Below, piece by piece: positions 47,334 through 57,974 of a DNA stretch of 64,000 nt. The notes under the pieces are model-generated. The model was not told the DNA's origin. It saw only the letters and a list, made by a program, of their open reading frames with translations, and ran no database searches. Position 1 is the first letter of the stretch. Every line of letters starts with the position of its first letter. Position numbers and translations under genes: made by a program. Source of the stretch: Dictyophora rubrovolvata (lineage: Eukaryota; Basidiomycota; Agaricomycetes; Phallales; Phallaceae); NCBI GenBank assembly GCA_029959195.1, contig CP114121.1:558001-622000 (forward strand), written 5' to 3'.

Positions 47334-48051
47334 TAATTAAGCACGGTTACTGAAAAAGATTGTTCTCAATCAAACATATCGAGGAGAAAATAAAATACAT
47401 TCGGCGAAAAGGGTGTCTTGGCTCTTGTTTTCTCTCCTCTTTTTAGGGGAAATAGGACTAGGTCATCCGACCCTCAGAGACTCCTAGTTTAAAGCGACGA
47501 AGGGGGATCCAGCCTGCTATGTGGAATCTGTGGAAGGTTCCGTTACTTCGAGGAAATGCCTGCCGTCTGAAGCTCTTTCTTCCTCAACACCGCTACGATA
47601 AGGAACGCGCGACGTTCTTGGTGACATACATATGTCGCCGATAATAGATAATCGATAATCTGTCAGCTGACTTTGGAGAATGACACGATTCCTGCAATTT
47701 ACTAGTTCGGGGGACAAAGCATCCAAGAAGCAATCTGTCGATTTAATGGCAGCAATTACATTTCAAGCTCATGACATTGGGAATCTTCACCACGCACTAC
47801 GAGGTGACGCGCGCCGCCAAACAGAAGGAAAGTATTGGAGTAGATTGTTGTCAGTAATGCTGAGTTTGAGAGGATAATTTCCGTTAAATTCAATTCCGAT
47901 GATCAACGAGCTTTGAAAAACCCTTGGGAATAGATAAATCTGCCAACGTCCGGAGCAAGTCCAGAGGAGAATAAAACGGAGACCAATCGTCCAGTTGTCG
48001 TCCAGCTGATGTGACGGACGTGTTACGCTTACGTATAACTTGAGCATTCTG
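47334..48051. other. Intergenic, with one copy of a dispersed repeat
   Basis: 718 bp between P450 B and the complex I assembly factor gene. It contains repeat copy 2 at 47494-47585. A 65-codon frame at 47680-47877 has no recognisable feature. Confidence 0.55.
47494..47585 (+). repeat. Dispersed repeat, copy 2 (direct)
   Basis: Similar to 39721-39809 in the same orientation, so the two copies bracket a 7.7 kb segment holding P450 A, the secreted peptide and P450 B. Confidence 0.75.
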
Positions 48052-48320
48052 ATGTCTACCTCGGCAGCTTTCAAAAAATCTCCACTAGGGAAGTTGGCGA
48101 CGGCTTCCACCATAACTTGCTCAGCACAGGCCAAAGTATATGGACAATGCATACTTGCGTCTTACAAGGATGCTCGGAAGGATATGTGCGCTGCCGAATT
48201 TGCTCAGTTCAAAGCGTGTTTACAAACCGCTGTGAGTTGTATTTCACTTCCATTGCAGATTATTACGTATATAATTTACTGACATTTCCTTCAAACTCAC
48301 AGTTGAAGCGTAAATGGTGA
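48052..48320 (+). CDS. Twin CX9C protein, complex I assembly factor 8 (NDUFAF8) homologue
   Basis: Exons 48052-48231 and 48303-48320 give 65 aa, starting at MSTSAAFKKSP. Two exact CX9C motifs are seen: CSAQAKVYGQC (about 28-38) and CAAEFAQFKAC (about 47-57), the helical hairpin of Mia40-imported intermembrane-space proteins. Sequence around them (AQAKVYGQC, CAxEFxxFKxC) fits the NDUFAF8/C17orf89 group, which assembles mitochondrial complex I, better than Cox17/Cox19-type families. The last exon codes only LKRKW. It is tail to tail with the DUF1746 gene with 48 bp between stop codons. Confidence 0.82.
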
Positions 48321-48368
48321 AAATAAAGAAAAAAGTCAAGAGGGTGGTGATAGACATGCATATGTAGT

Positions 48369-49309
48369 TTACGATGTGTCAAAGCTTCCCGGAACAGGTG
48401 TGGTAGGTTCATTGTCTGCATGATCGGATTCAGGCCGTGGATTTGACTCGGCGGTAGTGGGCGCTCTGCGATGAAAGAATAAAGTTGGGAAGAGGAGTCT
48501 AAGGGGTATTCTGCCTGCAGACAGGGCTCGGGTTGTGTTTGGCAAGGGGAGATCACTGGATTGGCGTGGTATTACAGGTGGTGGGTCGCGGATGCGGCGG
48601 ATTGTCGGACGGAGTCTTAGGTGTAGTACAAGTTGCTGAATTTCGGTTTTGGGGGGCAATGTGTCGTCATCTAAAGCCATTGAACATCGTCAGCGTTCAG
48701 GGAGCAACATTACTCTGCTCGATATTAATAAGGCTCTCACCCGCAGTTCGAATGACCGGAACAAGTGGATCTTGAGTAGATTGTAATGCTTTGGCAAGTG
48801 ATGTCTCGTAGCTTATACACAGTACAGCAAATTGAAAGAAGATTATGAGAGAATCTAGCATCAAAAGTTGTGTTTTTGATGTTAAATTCGCTAAAAAAAA
48901 AAAGAGGGCGTCGACCTTAGCTCCTAAATTATAAACGTAAAACTAAACACGAACCTGTCCCAATGAAATCCAAAACTACTCCTCGGTAAATAGTACTCTC
49001 CGATGTCCGATAGACGGCATGGGTAAAGAGGCTGCTGACATTGGCACAGCAGAGGATGATAACCCAGAATCTCAAACTTCGTTCTGGATCAATTTCCCGT
49101 GGCCTGATAATCTGAAATTGGGCAATAACACGAGCTAGCAACTGCAATAGCGAAGGCGAGAACAGGAATGACAGAACAAACAGGTGGTATAGTAGTCGAT
49201 TAAGCTGGGGAATGAAAGTATATAACATTAGTACGAATATCAGCTCTGCAGAAAGAGAATATCACTGAACAGAATGCATAATGTGCAATCTTTGAGCATA
49301 TTGTCGCAT
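48369..49309 (-). CDS. DUF1746 protein, Dsc4-like (Dsc E3 ligase complex)
   Basis: Exons 49309-49271, 49204-48955, 48890-48741 and 48670-48369 give 246 aa. The N-terminal half has the DUF1746 pattern: RQYAQRLHIM, then LLYHLFVLSFLFSPSLLQLL, SLRFWVIILCCANVSSLFTH and, after the second intron, a final helix in TQLLMLDSLIIFFQFAVLCI. The C-terminal 100 residues are Pro-rich and polar. In fission yeast a DUF1746 protein is Dsc4, part of the Golgi Dsc ubiquitin ligase that activates SREBP; whether this copy does so is inference. The first donor (gttcag) is weak, so the end of exon 1 may be misplaced. Confidence 0.75.
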
Positions 49310-49627
49310 AATCGCATGACGACGCCGTGTCCGACTTCGACAACGCAGTGGCAAGGTGCGGAGTCTGAAGCTCGTTTCTCGTGTGACCCTAATCATTACC
49401 GGTGCAACGTGGGTGGGGTTCGATTTTTCTTGCAAATTAATTGAAGAACAGCGTGTGGTATCTCCGAATTTTAATGACCGCCCAATGTTCTTAGTATTTC
49501 GTGAGTATTATTTACAAAAAAAAAAATTGTACAATTGATAGATCTCGATGAAATGTGATTCCGAGTCCTTCAGACTTCGCAGTGCATCGAACCATATCAC
49601 AAGGTGAATAATAACCATCCTTAATTC
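49310..49627. other. Intergenic
   Basis: 318 bp between the start of the DUF1746 gene and the end of P450 C; nothing recognised. Confidence 0.6.
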
Positions 49628-51783
49628 TCATTCAACATTGATCAAATGCTCAAGCAGGGCCTTTTTCTGCTCAGAGCGTGGCGTAAACTTGCACTTGAAC
49701 GGCTTCGGACGTCTGAGCCCCATTCTTTAGAAGAAAAAATCTAAAAATCAAAACCATGACTCACGAAACCAATCCAGAATCAAAACCTTCAGGCTGTGCG
49801 CGAGGTAGATCTGGTCCTGTTGATGTGTCGCAAGGACTGATGTCAAATATATACAAGATATGCGCGACTAGACTGAACAACAAGCTATCGGCGAAATGAC
49901 GACCAGGGCATATCCTATTAATAGTACTATACTTTTAACGGCTCGAGGAAAGTATAGCATAATGACTCACCTCCGGCCAAAACCAAATTCCATTTCTGGA
50001 AATACAGCATCGGGTTTCAAGAATCGTTCAGGTCTGAAGCTTTCAACGTCATCCCCGTAGATCGACGTGGATTTTGAAAGAGACCTTGAAACAATTAAAG
50101 AAGGTGGTGTGGCCAGTTGAGTAATAATACTTACCACCCGTTCCCTATCACCAGAGTCCCCTTCGGTATAACGTATTCTCCAACTATATCGTCTTCTTTG
50201 AGCACATGAGGAAAACCAAGAGGAGCGACCGGATGCCAACGCAAGACTTCTTTGAACAAAGCTTCAGTGTAGGGAAGATTTTTCCGATCCTTCATTGAGG
50301 GCAAAGTACTCCCTCCGAGAACTTTATCTAACTCTTCTTGAGCCTTTTTTTGAGCCTCTGGATATAGAATCATAGTGAAGAAGAACATCAATAGGCCCGC
50401 CTCGGTCTAGAATCGAGGTAAACGAATTTCTTTAGCGGTGATAGGTTCAACATACAGTGTCTATGGCAGTTCCATAAATTACTGTCCCTAGAGTTTGTAT
50501 GTCTATTTCTTCTTCGGCCGTCGTAGAAGACTGCTTAGAGTGCAACTCTTCGAGAAAAGTTCTAACTATCGAAGGAGGTGCGTTTCCCGATTTCTAAAAG
50601 ACTTTTACTTGACAATAACCAATCGAGTAATCGAATAAGAAGACATACAAGACCATCTTTGACAGCAGAAAAGGGAGCAGTAATCATCTCATTGAACGCT
50701 GCCTTTAGCGTCTCAGCTTTTCGTTTGAAACCCGCACCGGGAACCCAAGCTGGAATGTATTGCACTAACATGATTTAGAAGATGCTTCGGAGGAAATTCT
50801 CAGTTCAACATACTGATTGGGAAAAAGTCGACTAAGGACGCTCCCGGAGTCCCGACGTCTTCAAAAAGTTTCAGCGTATTTTCCGCTATCTCTGTATAAG
50901 GATCGTGCTCCGGAAGGCTCTTTAGACCGTAAGTGACCTTGAAATAATATCACTTATCATTGATATCGTATTATAATCAAAACAAAATAAAACTTGTTAC
51001 ATCCATGATCATCGAGCCGACAACATGCCTGGCGTGTTCCGTGAACTTGTCTGGACTTTGATAAAGACGACATAATAGATCCCTGGTGTAAGGACAACGT
51101 AAGTTCGGGACATACACAAGGTGTTAATAACACAAACTTGGCATGTATTTCAACTGATCCCTGATATTGTTCCATCGAAGATTTGCCTAAAAATCTGTTG
51201 AAAATCGAACGATGGCTTCTCCATCTTTCATTGGGTTGCATCATTACCGAATGCCAGTCAAAACCAACTCTTTTAGGTTAAGACAGCGTCAACGACTCGA
51301 CTAGAACTTCCAAGAACAAGTCGGCGTACAATTTAACCAGCATCGTTGACTGAAACCGATCGGAATATAATCCTCCTCGGCGTTCAAACAGCTCAACAGC
51401 CATTTTATATGAATTTACGAAGAGGATGGAAGTACCCCAGACGTTCAAGTATGTCAAATCGCCTGTATCAATTTCAAATTTACAAAAAATCTGATGGAGG
51501 AACCAACTATTGACACCAACCGTATAGCTTAGGCCATTCACGACAGATTCGTTCTTGATTCTCAGAAGGAATGTCGAACAAGTTCCCAATTAAAAAACGT
51601 TTTGGAGGACCAGGAGGCAGTTTGTGTCCTGAGCCGATTCCTTATCAATACGCTCTGGATATGTAGAACTGGGGAGTATTAGTTACCTTTTGGGATACGG
51701 GCCCTTGTCTGAAGCCAATACAAGAAGAAGGCCGCGGGGAAGTATATTGCGCAAACTTTTCCGAGCTCTGTAGCAATATTCAT
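49628..51783 (-). CDS. Cytochrome P450 monooxygenase, copy C (inverted near-copy of B)
   Basis: Reads on the - strand from ATG at 51783-51781 to a stop at 49630-49628, with the same twelve-exon plan as A, B and D. Seen: anchor (FFLYWLQ), intact first donor aaaag/GTAACT (donor at 51686-51685), hinge KLPPGPPKRF, FDIPSENQE, WVPGAGFKRKAE, K-helix EVLRWHP, PERF, heme loop FGFGRR/ICPGR and the tail CKFTPRSEQKKALLEH shared with B. Introns are also alike in B and C, for example the one starting gtatgtcttctta, so the duplication is recent or kept alike by gene conversion. C looks intact and is the likely functional partner. A TATA-like element (aaataaaaagg) lies about 40 bp before the ATG. Confidence 0.85.
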
Positions 51784-53449
51784 AATGTCGGGGATGGGGA
51801 TACCCACTAGTTTCACTGCCCCTTTTTATTTATTCAGTTGGTATTACGTCAAAGTAGCACCACATCTAATACATGTAACAGAAGCCAGATTATTTACGGT
51901 ACCTTTGACCTTATTTCAAAACCAACCCAGGGGTTATTGGGCAAGTTTTTGAAAATCAAATTCAAAAATGCCGGTTTTCTTTCTTAAGCGTTTTTGATAT
52001 CAGATAAACGGGCCGGTTTTGATTTTGTGCTTTCAGTGACCTGCTGTGTCGGTGGCCCAGTTGCATGGTTAGGGTCATGGAAGCCGACTTCGCTGGTTCA
52101 ATTCTTGCAGAAGTGCTAAATTTGTGTCAAATTGTATGTATGTCGTGTGTTGAAAATAGAACGGCATTCGATATTATCAATGCGTCGTTCCAGGAAAGGC
52201 TTCAAGTTGGGCTGCAACATCTGGCACTAGCAATAGTATATCTTTCAAATCAACATCTAGTACCTTGGAGCGCTATCAATCTCAGTTGAAATAACCAGAG
52301 TTAATCAACGCAATACTAAAGCTGAAGCTGAAGCACTTTCCCAACGGAGTCCGGACTCCCGCATTTTGATGAAGGGATCCCGGATAGACGTACCAGCTTT
52401 ATGTATATCATAGCTCCCGCCCTTATTATATTTCATGATTCGAATGTATAGTACACTGTCTGAATGGGGTAACCAGAAAATAGATTGATCTCACTACTAA
52501 TCAACGTAATGGAGAATTTAAAAAACGGCAGAAGACCCTTATCCCATATCACCCAACAGCATTGCTTCATGAATTGAAGGTTTGATCGCACCCCAGTTTA
52601 CGGGATAGATGATTGACTACCACTAAGTACATGTATTCACAGCCGCTGTTTGATTTGGAGAAACCCGACTGATTAAACTGATGCGCACCACACGGCGGAA
52701 GAGTGGTAAAACGAACAACTTGAATGCTTGAGGTCATTGACAATTGTCTAAGGAGTGTTTTTGAATTGCTCAGCAAAGTGAAGCTATATATGCAGCAAAT
52801 TTGATTCAGGGGGCAAGGATAAGAATGAATAAAGCTCGAGGTTCTGGAGGCCAAAAAATAAACAAATTTTGGGGGGCAAATTGGCCAGGCTGGAGAATTT
52901 ACGGTCAAATCTTTTGAAATTTCAACTGGGCAAAAGAGACCCCAAAACGGCCTTTTCAAAATAAGGTCTCTGAGCGAATTAAAGGTGGGGTTCTATCACT
53001 GGGGTACTAAAGGGCACCAACTTTCTACAATACCGGCATATGCTACGGCGACTAAATTAAAACTTTAAATGTAGCCGAGATTTACATATCTTGTGAACAC
53101 ATTTCTGTATGAATCTCATTGACAGTAAAGACACTGGCATGCGTTTTCGGCTATTGCACAATTTTTAGACCGTCTAACCGCGTAGTAATAATTCGGCAAC
53201 TAGCTGTTACTTTCAAGAGCTTCCAAGTGGTACTAATCGGTTTTTATTGTGTGCATTGCATGTTCAGCGAGAGTTCTTTCAGGACTGATATTCTAAACTA
53301 ATACCCAATGTTGAAAAAGCAAAAAGCTACATACCTCCGAATCTTATCTCTAGGCATATCGAGCCAATGATGTGCTGGGATGACTAGGAAAAGGGGGTGT
53401 GATACTGCATCGTTGAAAAAAACCTTGTAGTGAAAAACAAAATACTTAC
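51784..53449. other. Intergenic
   Basis: About 1.7 kb upstream of P450 C. Open frames at 52065-52289 (+) and 52959-52567 (-) show no domain or splice support. Confidence 0.55.
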
Positions 53450-53540
53450 CACATATTGTGGACCACCTGTAATATATCTGCCATTCTTGTTCCCGAGTAA
53501 TACACAACAGGTTTCCCCGGGGACCAGGAGGTAATTTCCC
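53450..53540 (-). pseudogene. Cytochrome P450 exon 2 relic
   Basis: The - strand translates to GKLPPGPRGNLL, then a few residues, then EWQIYYRWS and a preserved GT donor at 53449. This aligns with the proline-hinge exon of the neighbouring P450s (KLPPGPPRKFL, EWQTYDKWS). No anchor exon, K-helix or heme loop is found nearby on this strand, and the acceptor side is one base out of phase with the other copies, so this is a broken remnant. Confidence 0.7.
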
Positions 53541-54229
53541 CCTTGGGGGCGATGTTCACAGAAGCTCAACGGAAGCTGAATCATTGTGCTTACCTTTGGA
53601 GTAGTACGGATATGTACTTCCTAGGGCCGATAGGACAGGAAGAAAAAAAAATGAAGCGCAAAGCTTGGGGTGTCCGGTGGTGCCCGAGAGCATCAAGAGC
53701 CTGCTTTGAAATATAGTAGTCCATCATCTCCTAATAGATATCAAGGATTGTCTAGGGTGAGGCATGCACACGTCAACGTATGTAAATATACGTGTGTATC
53801 CCATAAACAGCTGTCTTACATCAGAAATGGAATCTAATTCATGGATGCGAAACATACCAAACCACTGAGATGCAAAAGACGTAACTTCCCAAGGAATCCA
53901 TCCCCCATTGAGTTTTGATGCATAACCTGGCGACGTTGAAAGTCGCGACCGAATATATAAATCGACGAGTCTTCAGTCATGAATAATACTACTTATAAGT
54001 TATCAGAATATGAACTAATGAAGGAACATACAATGACGTTGTTTTAGCACACGTAATGCCCTCCCAAACGTGTTTCTTCCTTCGACGTCATATATATTTT
54101 GGCACCAAGTAAATCAATATAATACTAGGGGCGCGGGGCGCCAAATCCCTTGCATGTACACACACACCCGTGGTCGCATGTTACCCAGTCAAATCAATAT
54201 ATCGTAAACAATTACGTAAATAAACGACA
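53541..54229. other. Intergenic
   Basis: About 690 bp, AT-rich, no gene recognised. Confidence 0.55.
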
Positions 54230-54721
54230 ATGTCAGAAACGTCTCCTTTGCTTGCCCTGTGCTCTTTCTTTTTCGGGATGGGCAGACTGGAGCACATAAT
54301 TCTGGACCCAAGAGAGCCCACGATTCCAAGCAACGTTGCATACCACAAGCTTCAGTATCAACCAGTGCTATTAGTGTTCAGACCAGACACGGGGCTGAAA
54401 GAAAACTTACCAGGTTTAACAACAGGATGCCTGCCCATACATGTTACCGACGTCACCCTTTCTATAGATGAGGAACCTGGAAGGAAACGGACCGTACATC
54501 GGGTGCAATATCCCATAACGCCTGCCTATGCCTTTACAGACTATAAAGCACAAGCGCAAAGCTTATCACCTCTATTAATTAATATTGCTAGACCACCGTT
54601 GGGGAATCTCACCACGTTCAACACCTATGTCGCCCTTTCGAGGTCTAGGACGTGAGAGTACACACAGATTTTACGGGACTTCGACCAGAGGCTGTTCATG
54701 CAAGAGCCTGGAGAGACTTAA
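54230..54721 (+). pseudogene. PIF1-like (Helitron-type) helicase C-terminal relic
   Basis: The open frame contains the end of a PIF1-type helicase: ILDPREPTIPSN, later YAFTDYKAQAQSLSP (a decayed version of the AYAFTDYRSQGQT motif), then IARPPLGNLTTFNTYVALSRSR. An in-frame TGA at 54653 interrupts it, and the same frame then continues ILRDFDQRLFMQEPGE to a second stop. Motifs for the N-terminal ATPase, Rep and HUH nuclease are absent. Such fragments in mushroom genomes usually come from Helitrons; no termini were identified here. Confidence 0.75.
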
Positions 54722-55723
54722 CGTTGAAACGATGCAAGGATATAACCATGGTGAGAGATTGGCAGTAAAAAGTGGTGTCGAATCAGAGTCAAATCCTCTC
54801 TAAGTCCATGAAAGGCAGCACACAGCAGCGATAAAGTTGACAGCAATGTAACACATGACGATGCATGGCGCGTGACGCGTGACGATTGCTGTGGCGTATG
54901 TAGCGCGCGTATTAAAAATACTTCCACCACTCCATATAAATAAATAAAAATAAATAGCACATGAAAGCAAATTAGATGACCCGTAGAGCCCTAGCATTAC
55001 ATGCAAGGGAATTTCGCAGTTCTGTGCCTTGACAACGAGCGCTTGGTTGTTCCGAGTCTGCCGAACTGACGAACCGTAGCACTGGCGTTGTTCCTTTTCC
55101 AACTTATCCTACCCTTTACAGCCCTTTACATTCCGTCTGTTTATGGCAGGAAGCATCGACATCTACGATTCACAACGTAATAGCCATTCAGCCACGATAA
55201 GGTCCGAATTAAAACCGGAAGCAGCTTAGACTGGTCAACTCGCTAATCGACATACATATGCCGGTGATCAATGGACTGTCTCGGTTGTGTCATGTGGTGT
55301 GGTGAAATATCTTCTTGTTTTCATATCGAACGAGTTTCGCTTTGTTGCTCGTCATGATATGTCCGGGCTGACTTTCCATAAACTGGTCGTGTTAGTGCAT
55401 CTCACAAGCCACCTGGGGACCAGTGACCAATAGACGATCGTCATCGCTTGTACTCCGATTATCATATCCATTTCTTGCAGTTGGCTTGCTCATCCCGTTG
55501 ATGGGAGTTTTCGAAGTCTGCTGTGCCGTAACTAGTCCTCTGAGACGATTGACCAGTACATCATCGACATCGAGGAGAAGATTCTTTAATTCATTTTTCG
55601 GCGTATTCATGTGTCCGAGACTGTCAACCATTTTCGGGATAATGTGCTTGCCGGTTAGATGTGTTTTGTCATCTCATAATATAAAAATACTGAACATTAT
55701 TCTCACAAACCAGCGCTATCACA
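54722..55723. other. Intergenic
   Basis: 1 kb; a - strand frame at 55631-55392 is open but has no recognisable feature. Confidence 0.5.
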
Positions 55724-56497
55724 ATGTTCGTTCTCATTGTGAAATTATTCTTACTCGCCAGCTGCAGTTTGCTTTGTTTTTTAACCATTCGTCTTCCCAA
55801 TGCATCAACAAAATCAGACAAAGTGAGAATGGGACATTTCTTTGACAACCACATCAACATTATTCTTTATATCCTAATTCTGGTGAGCTAAAAAAATAAT
55901 CCAGCGGTCCCAAACATCACTCAACATCACTTACAGCCTTCCCTGCTCTTCCCTATCTTTGCAGAGTGCGCCGCGATCATCAGCGCAAGCCTTTCAAGTT
56001 CGAATAAGAACATGTTCATAGCAAGGACATGTCCCCATACTATCATGAGGGCGGATGACCTGGAACTTCTATCACTCCCCTTTGTTCTGGCGTCTGCTTT
56101 CACGATCATTGGAGCATCTTTACGACTGCTGTGCTATCGAACACTCGGAGAATATTTCATACCAGAAATAGCTATACGTCCTGGGCATAGACTTGTAGAT
56201 TCTGGTCCATACGGAATCGTCCGCCATCCAGGCTATTTGGCCCCGTGGATTTTATATACGGGCTTATTCCTTTTCGTTTTTCATCCTCAAAGTCATATCA
56301 ACATTTGCGACTGGAGCGCGTCATCAAAATTGTTCCGTGTATTCGCTTATGTATGGGCATGCGCGGTGATTTATATCATTCTAGGAATGATTCGTCGCAT
56401 TCCTATCGAGGAGGAAAACCTTCGTAGTCATTTCGGTAAGACATGGGAGGATCACAAGCGCAGAGTCCCGTATAAACTAATTCCTGGGATCTATTGA
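55724..56497 (+). CDS. Ste14-like isoprenylcysteine carboxyl methyltransferase family protein
   Basis: Exons 55724-55882 and 55937-56497 give 239 aa. Family members methylate the carboxyl group of prenylated cysteine in ER membranes. Seen: an N-terminal hydrophobic helix (LIVKLFLLASCSLLCFL), three more membrane segments, GEYFIPEIAIRPGHRLVDSG, the RHPGY motif that binds S-adenosylmethionine, and the C-terminal block IPIEEENLRSHFG followed by WEDHKRRVPYKLIPGIY. The order and spacing are those of ICMT proteins. Mushroom fungi have several ICMT-like paralogues besides the true Ste14, so the substrate is uncertain. A stand-alone gene, not part of a visible operon-like group. Confidence 0.85.
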
Positions 56498-57974
56498 CCG
56501 ATATTTCGGTAGAGGCTCGTTAAACGTGTATGCATGTGTGATCACTGTAGAGTAAAGTGTATGAGATATCCCGAACCTGATTAAGTCGCTGTATATGTAT
56601 AAATATGTACTTATGTCGGGGGCTCCTTAACGCCTCTAGTGTCGTCGGTGAAACATCTCCTTCAGTATCCTATGTTACCACTGCAAGTTTGGAATAAACC
56701 AAGTCATATGGATGCAGTTAGCGACTGATTCAGTACGCCCTTAGTCGAGGCATGCAGGATGATGATATTTACAGCATGGCACAGCAGGAACACGATTTGA
56801 TTGTCTTGAACTCGCCAAGAACAGAAGTTGTCCTTGGCATAATTGCTCGTTGCATCCACCAAGAATTGACATAATAAATGTCTCGAGTTTCGGAACGTCG
56901 ATGGAGTTTTATCTATATCGGATCCGATATTACTAAGGGTTTGTTAAATTTGATACGTCATCTGCGAACACATCGTGGAAAAGTTTTGAAAATTTCAAAA
57001 TTTAAAATAAGAGACTGGAGGAGACATTCTTAGACGTTCTAAATTTAAAAAAGAAGTCTAGATAAATTTGGACAATGATTAGTTTTCAAATGATCTCCCA
57101 AGTTGATGTTCTCCACTAACCGAAACTTTGTTGAAGGGCAAGTCTTTTAGATCCACGATTTACTCGCTGGTGACAGTCCGAGCCTCTTTATTGCATGCAT
57201 ATGTCGATCCGGACATCCCATCCCGTGTACCTCGAAATTCAACCAACGTTTCTTTACGAGAGTTATTAATCATCATTGAGGAGTTTTGATTGGCTCATTT
57301 GCGATAATCTGTGCATCACCGTGCCTGAATCTCACTTTAACCTACGCAGCGAAGAAGAATAAGAAACACGCAGTCATTATTTGGAGCCTCCAAGAATTAG
57401 GTGAGCTTTGGGAAGTCTGAGGTCATTGAGAGAGAATTTACCCTTCACAATGTTCCCGCTCCATTATGCAGAATATGACATTGTTTGTCCTTTTTGCAAC
57501 GGATGAAACAATCATGCAACAAATGTGGCGCAATTGCTTAGATGCACACAGTTCCATCGGCACCGCTTTGGAATAATGGCCGCTGACTAATCCGGAAGTA
57601 AAGGTTTCAAGGCCATTTTTTCATATTACATAGACAAAATTATGCCCCCCGTCTAAGTAACTCGTCTCTCCTCGTTCGAGACGGGCTATCCGACTGTTGT
57701 TCAACCCAACGAAAATCCTTTTTCTTAAAAGAATTTTTTCTGGACAAAAGGCAGGCTTATTATTATTACAAGGCTATTCATTACACGAACGCCCAGCTTT
57801 GCCGAACAAAGGGCTTACGCTTTCAGTGGAACAATAGGAAGGCATTGGGCGGGCCATTATTTAGAGTCCCTTATTTCAAGGTGAAATATTCTCTTTTCTT
57901 GTCTATCCCAAAGGATTCTGACTCACGACTTGACGTCCTTGTTTCTCTTCTTTCGTTTAGTAGTAATAACCCTA
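56498..57974. other. Intergenic
   Basis: About 1.5 kb with no supported gene. The last 130 bp are CT-rich and probably form the TRP gene promoter. Confidence 0.55.

Noticed and set aside
52567-52959. 130-codon - strand frame
   Set aside because: Overlaps AT-rich unique sequence with no motif. A start context and conservation cannot be judged, so it is not called.
55392-55631. 79-codon - strand frame before the Ste14-like gene
   Set aside because: Plausible composition but no recognisable domain or joined exon; left as intergenic.
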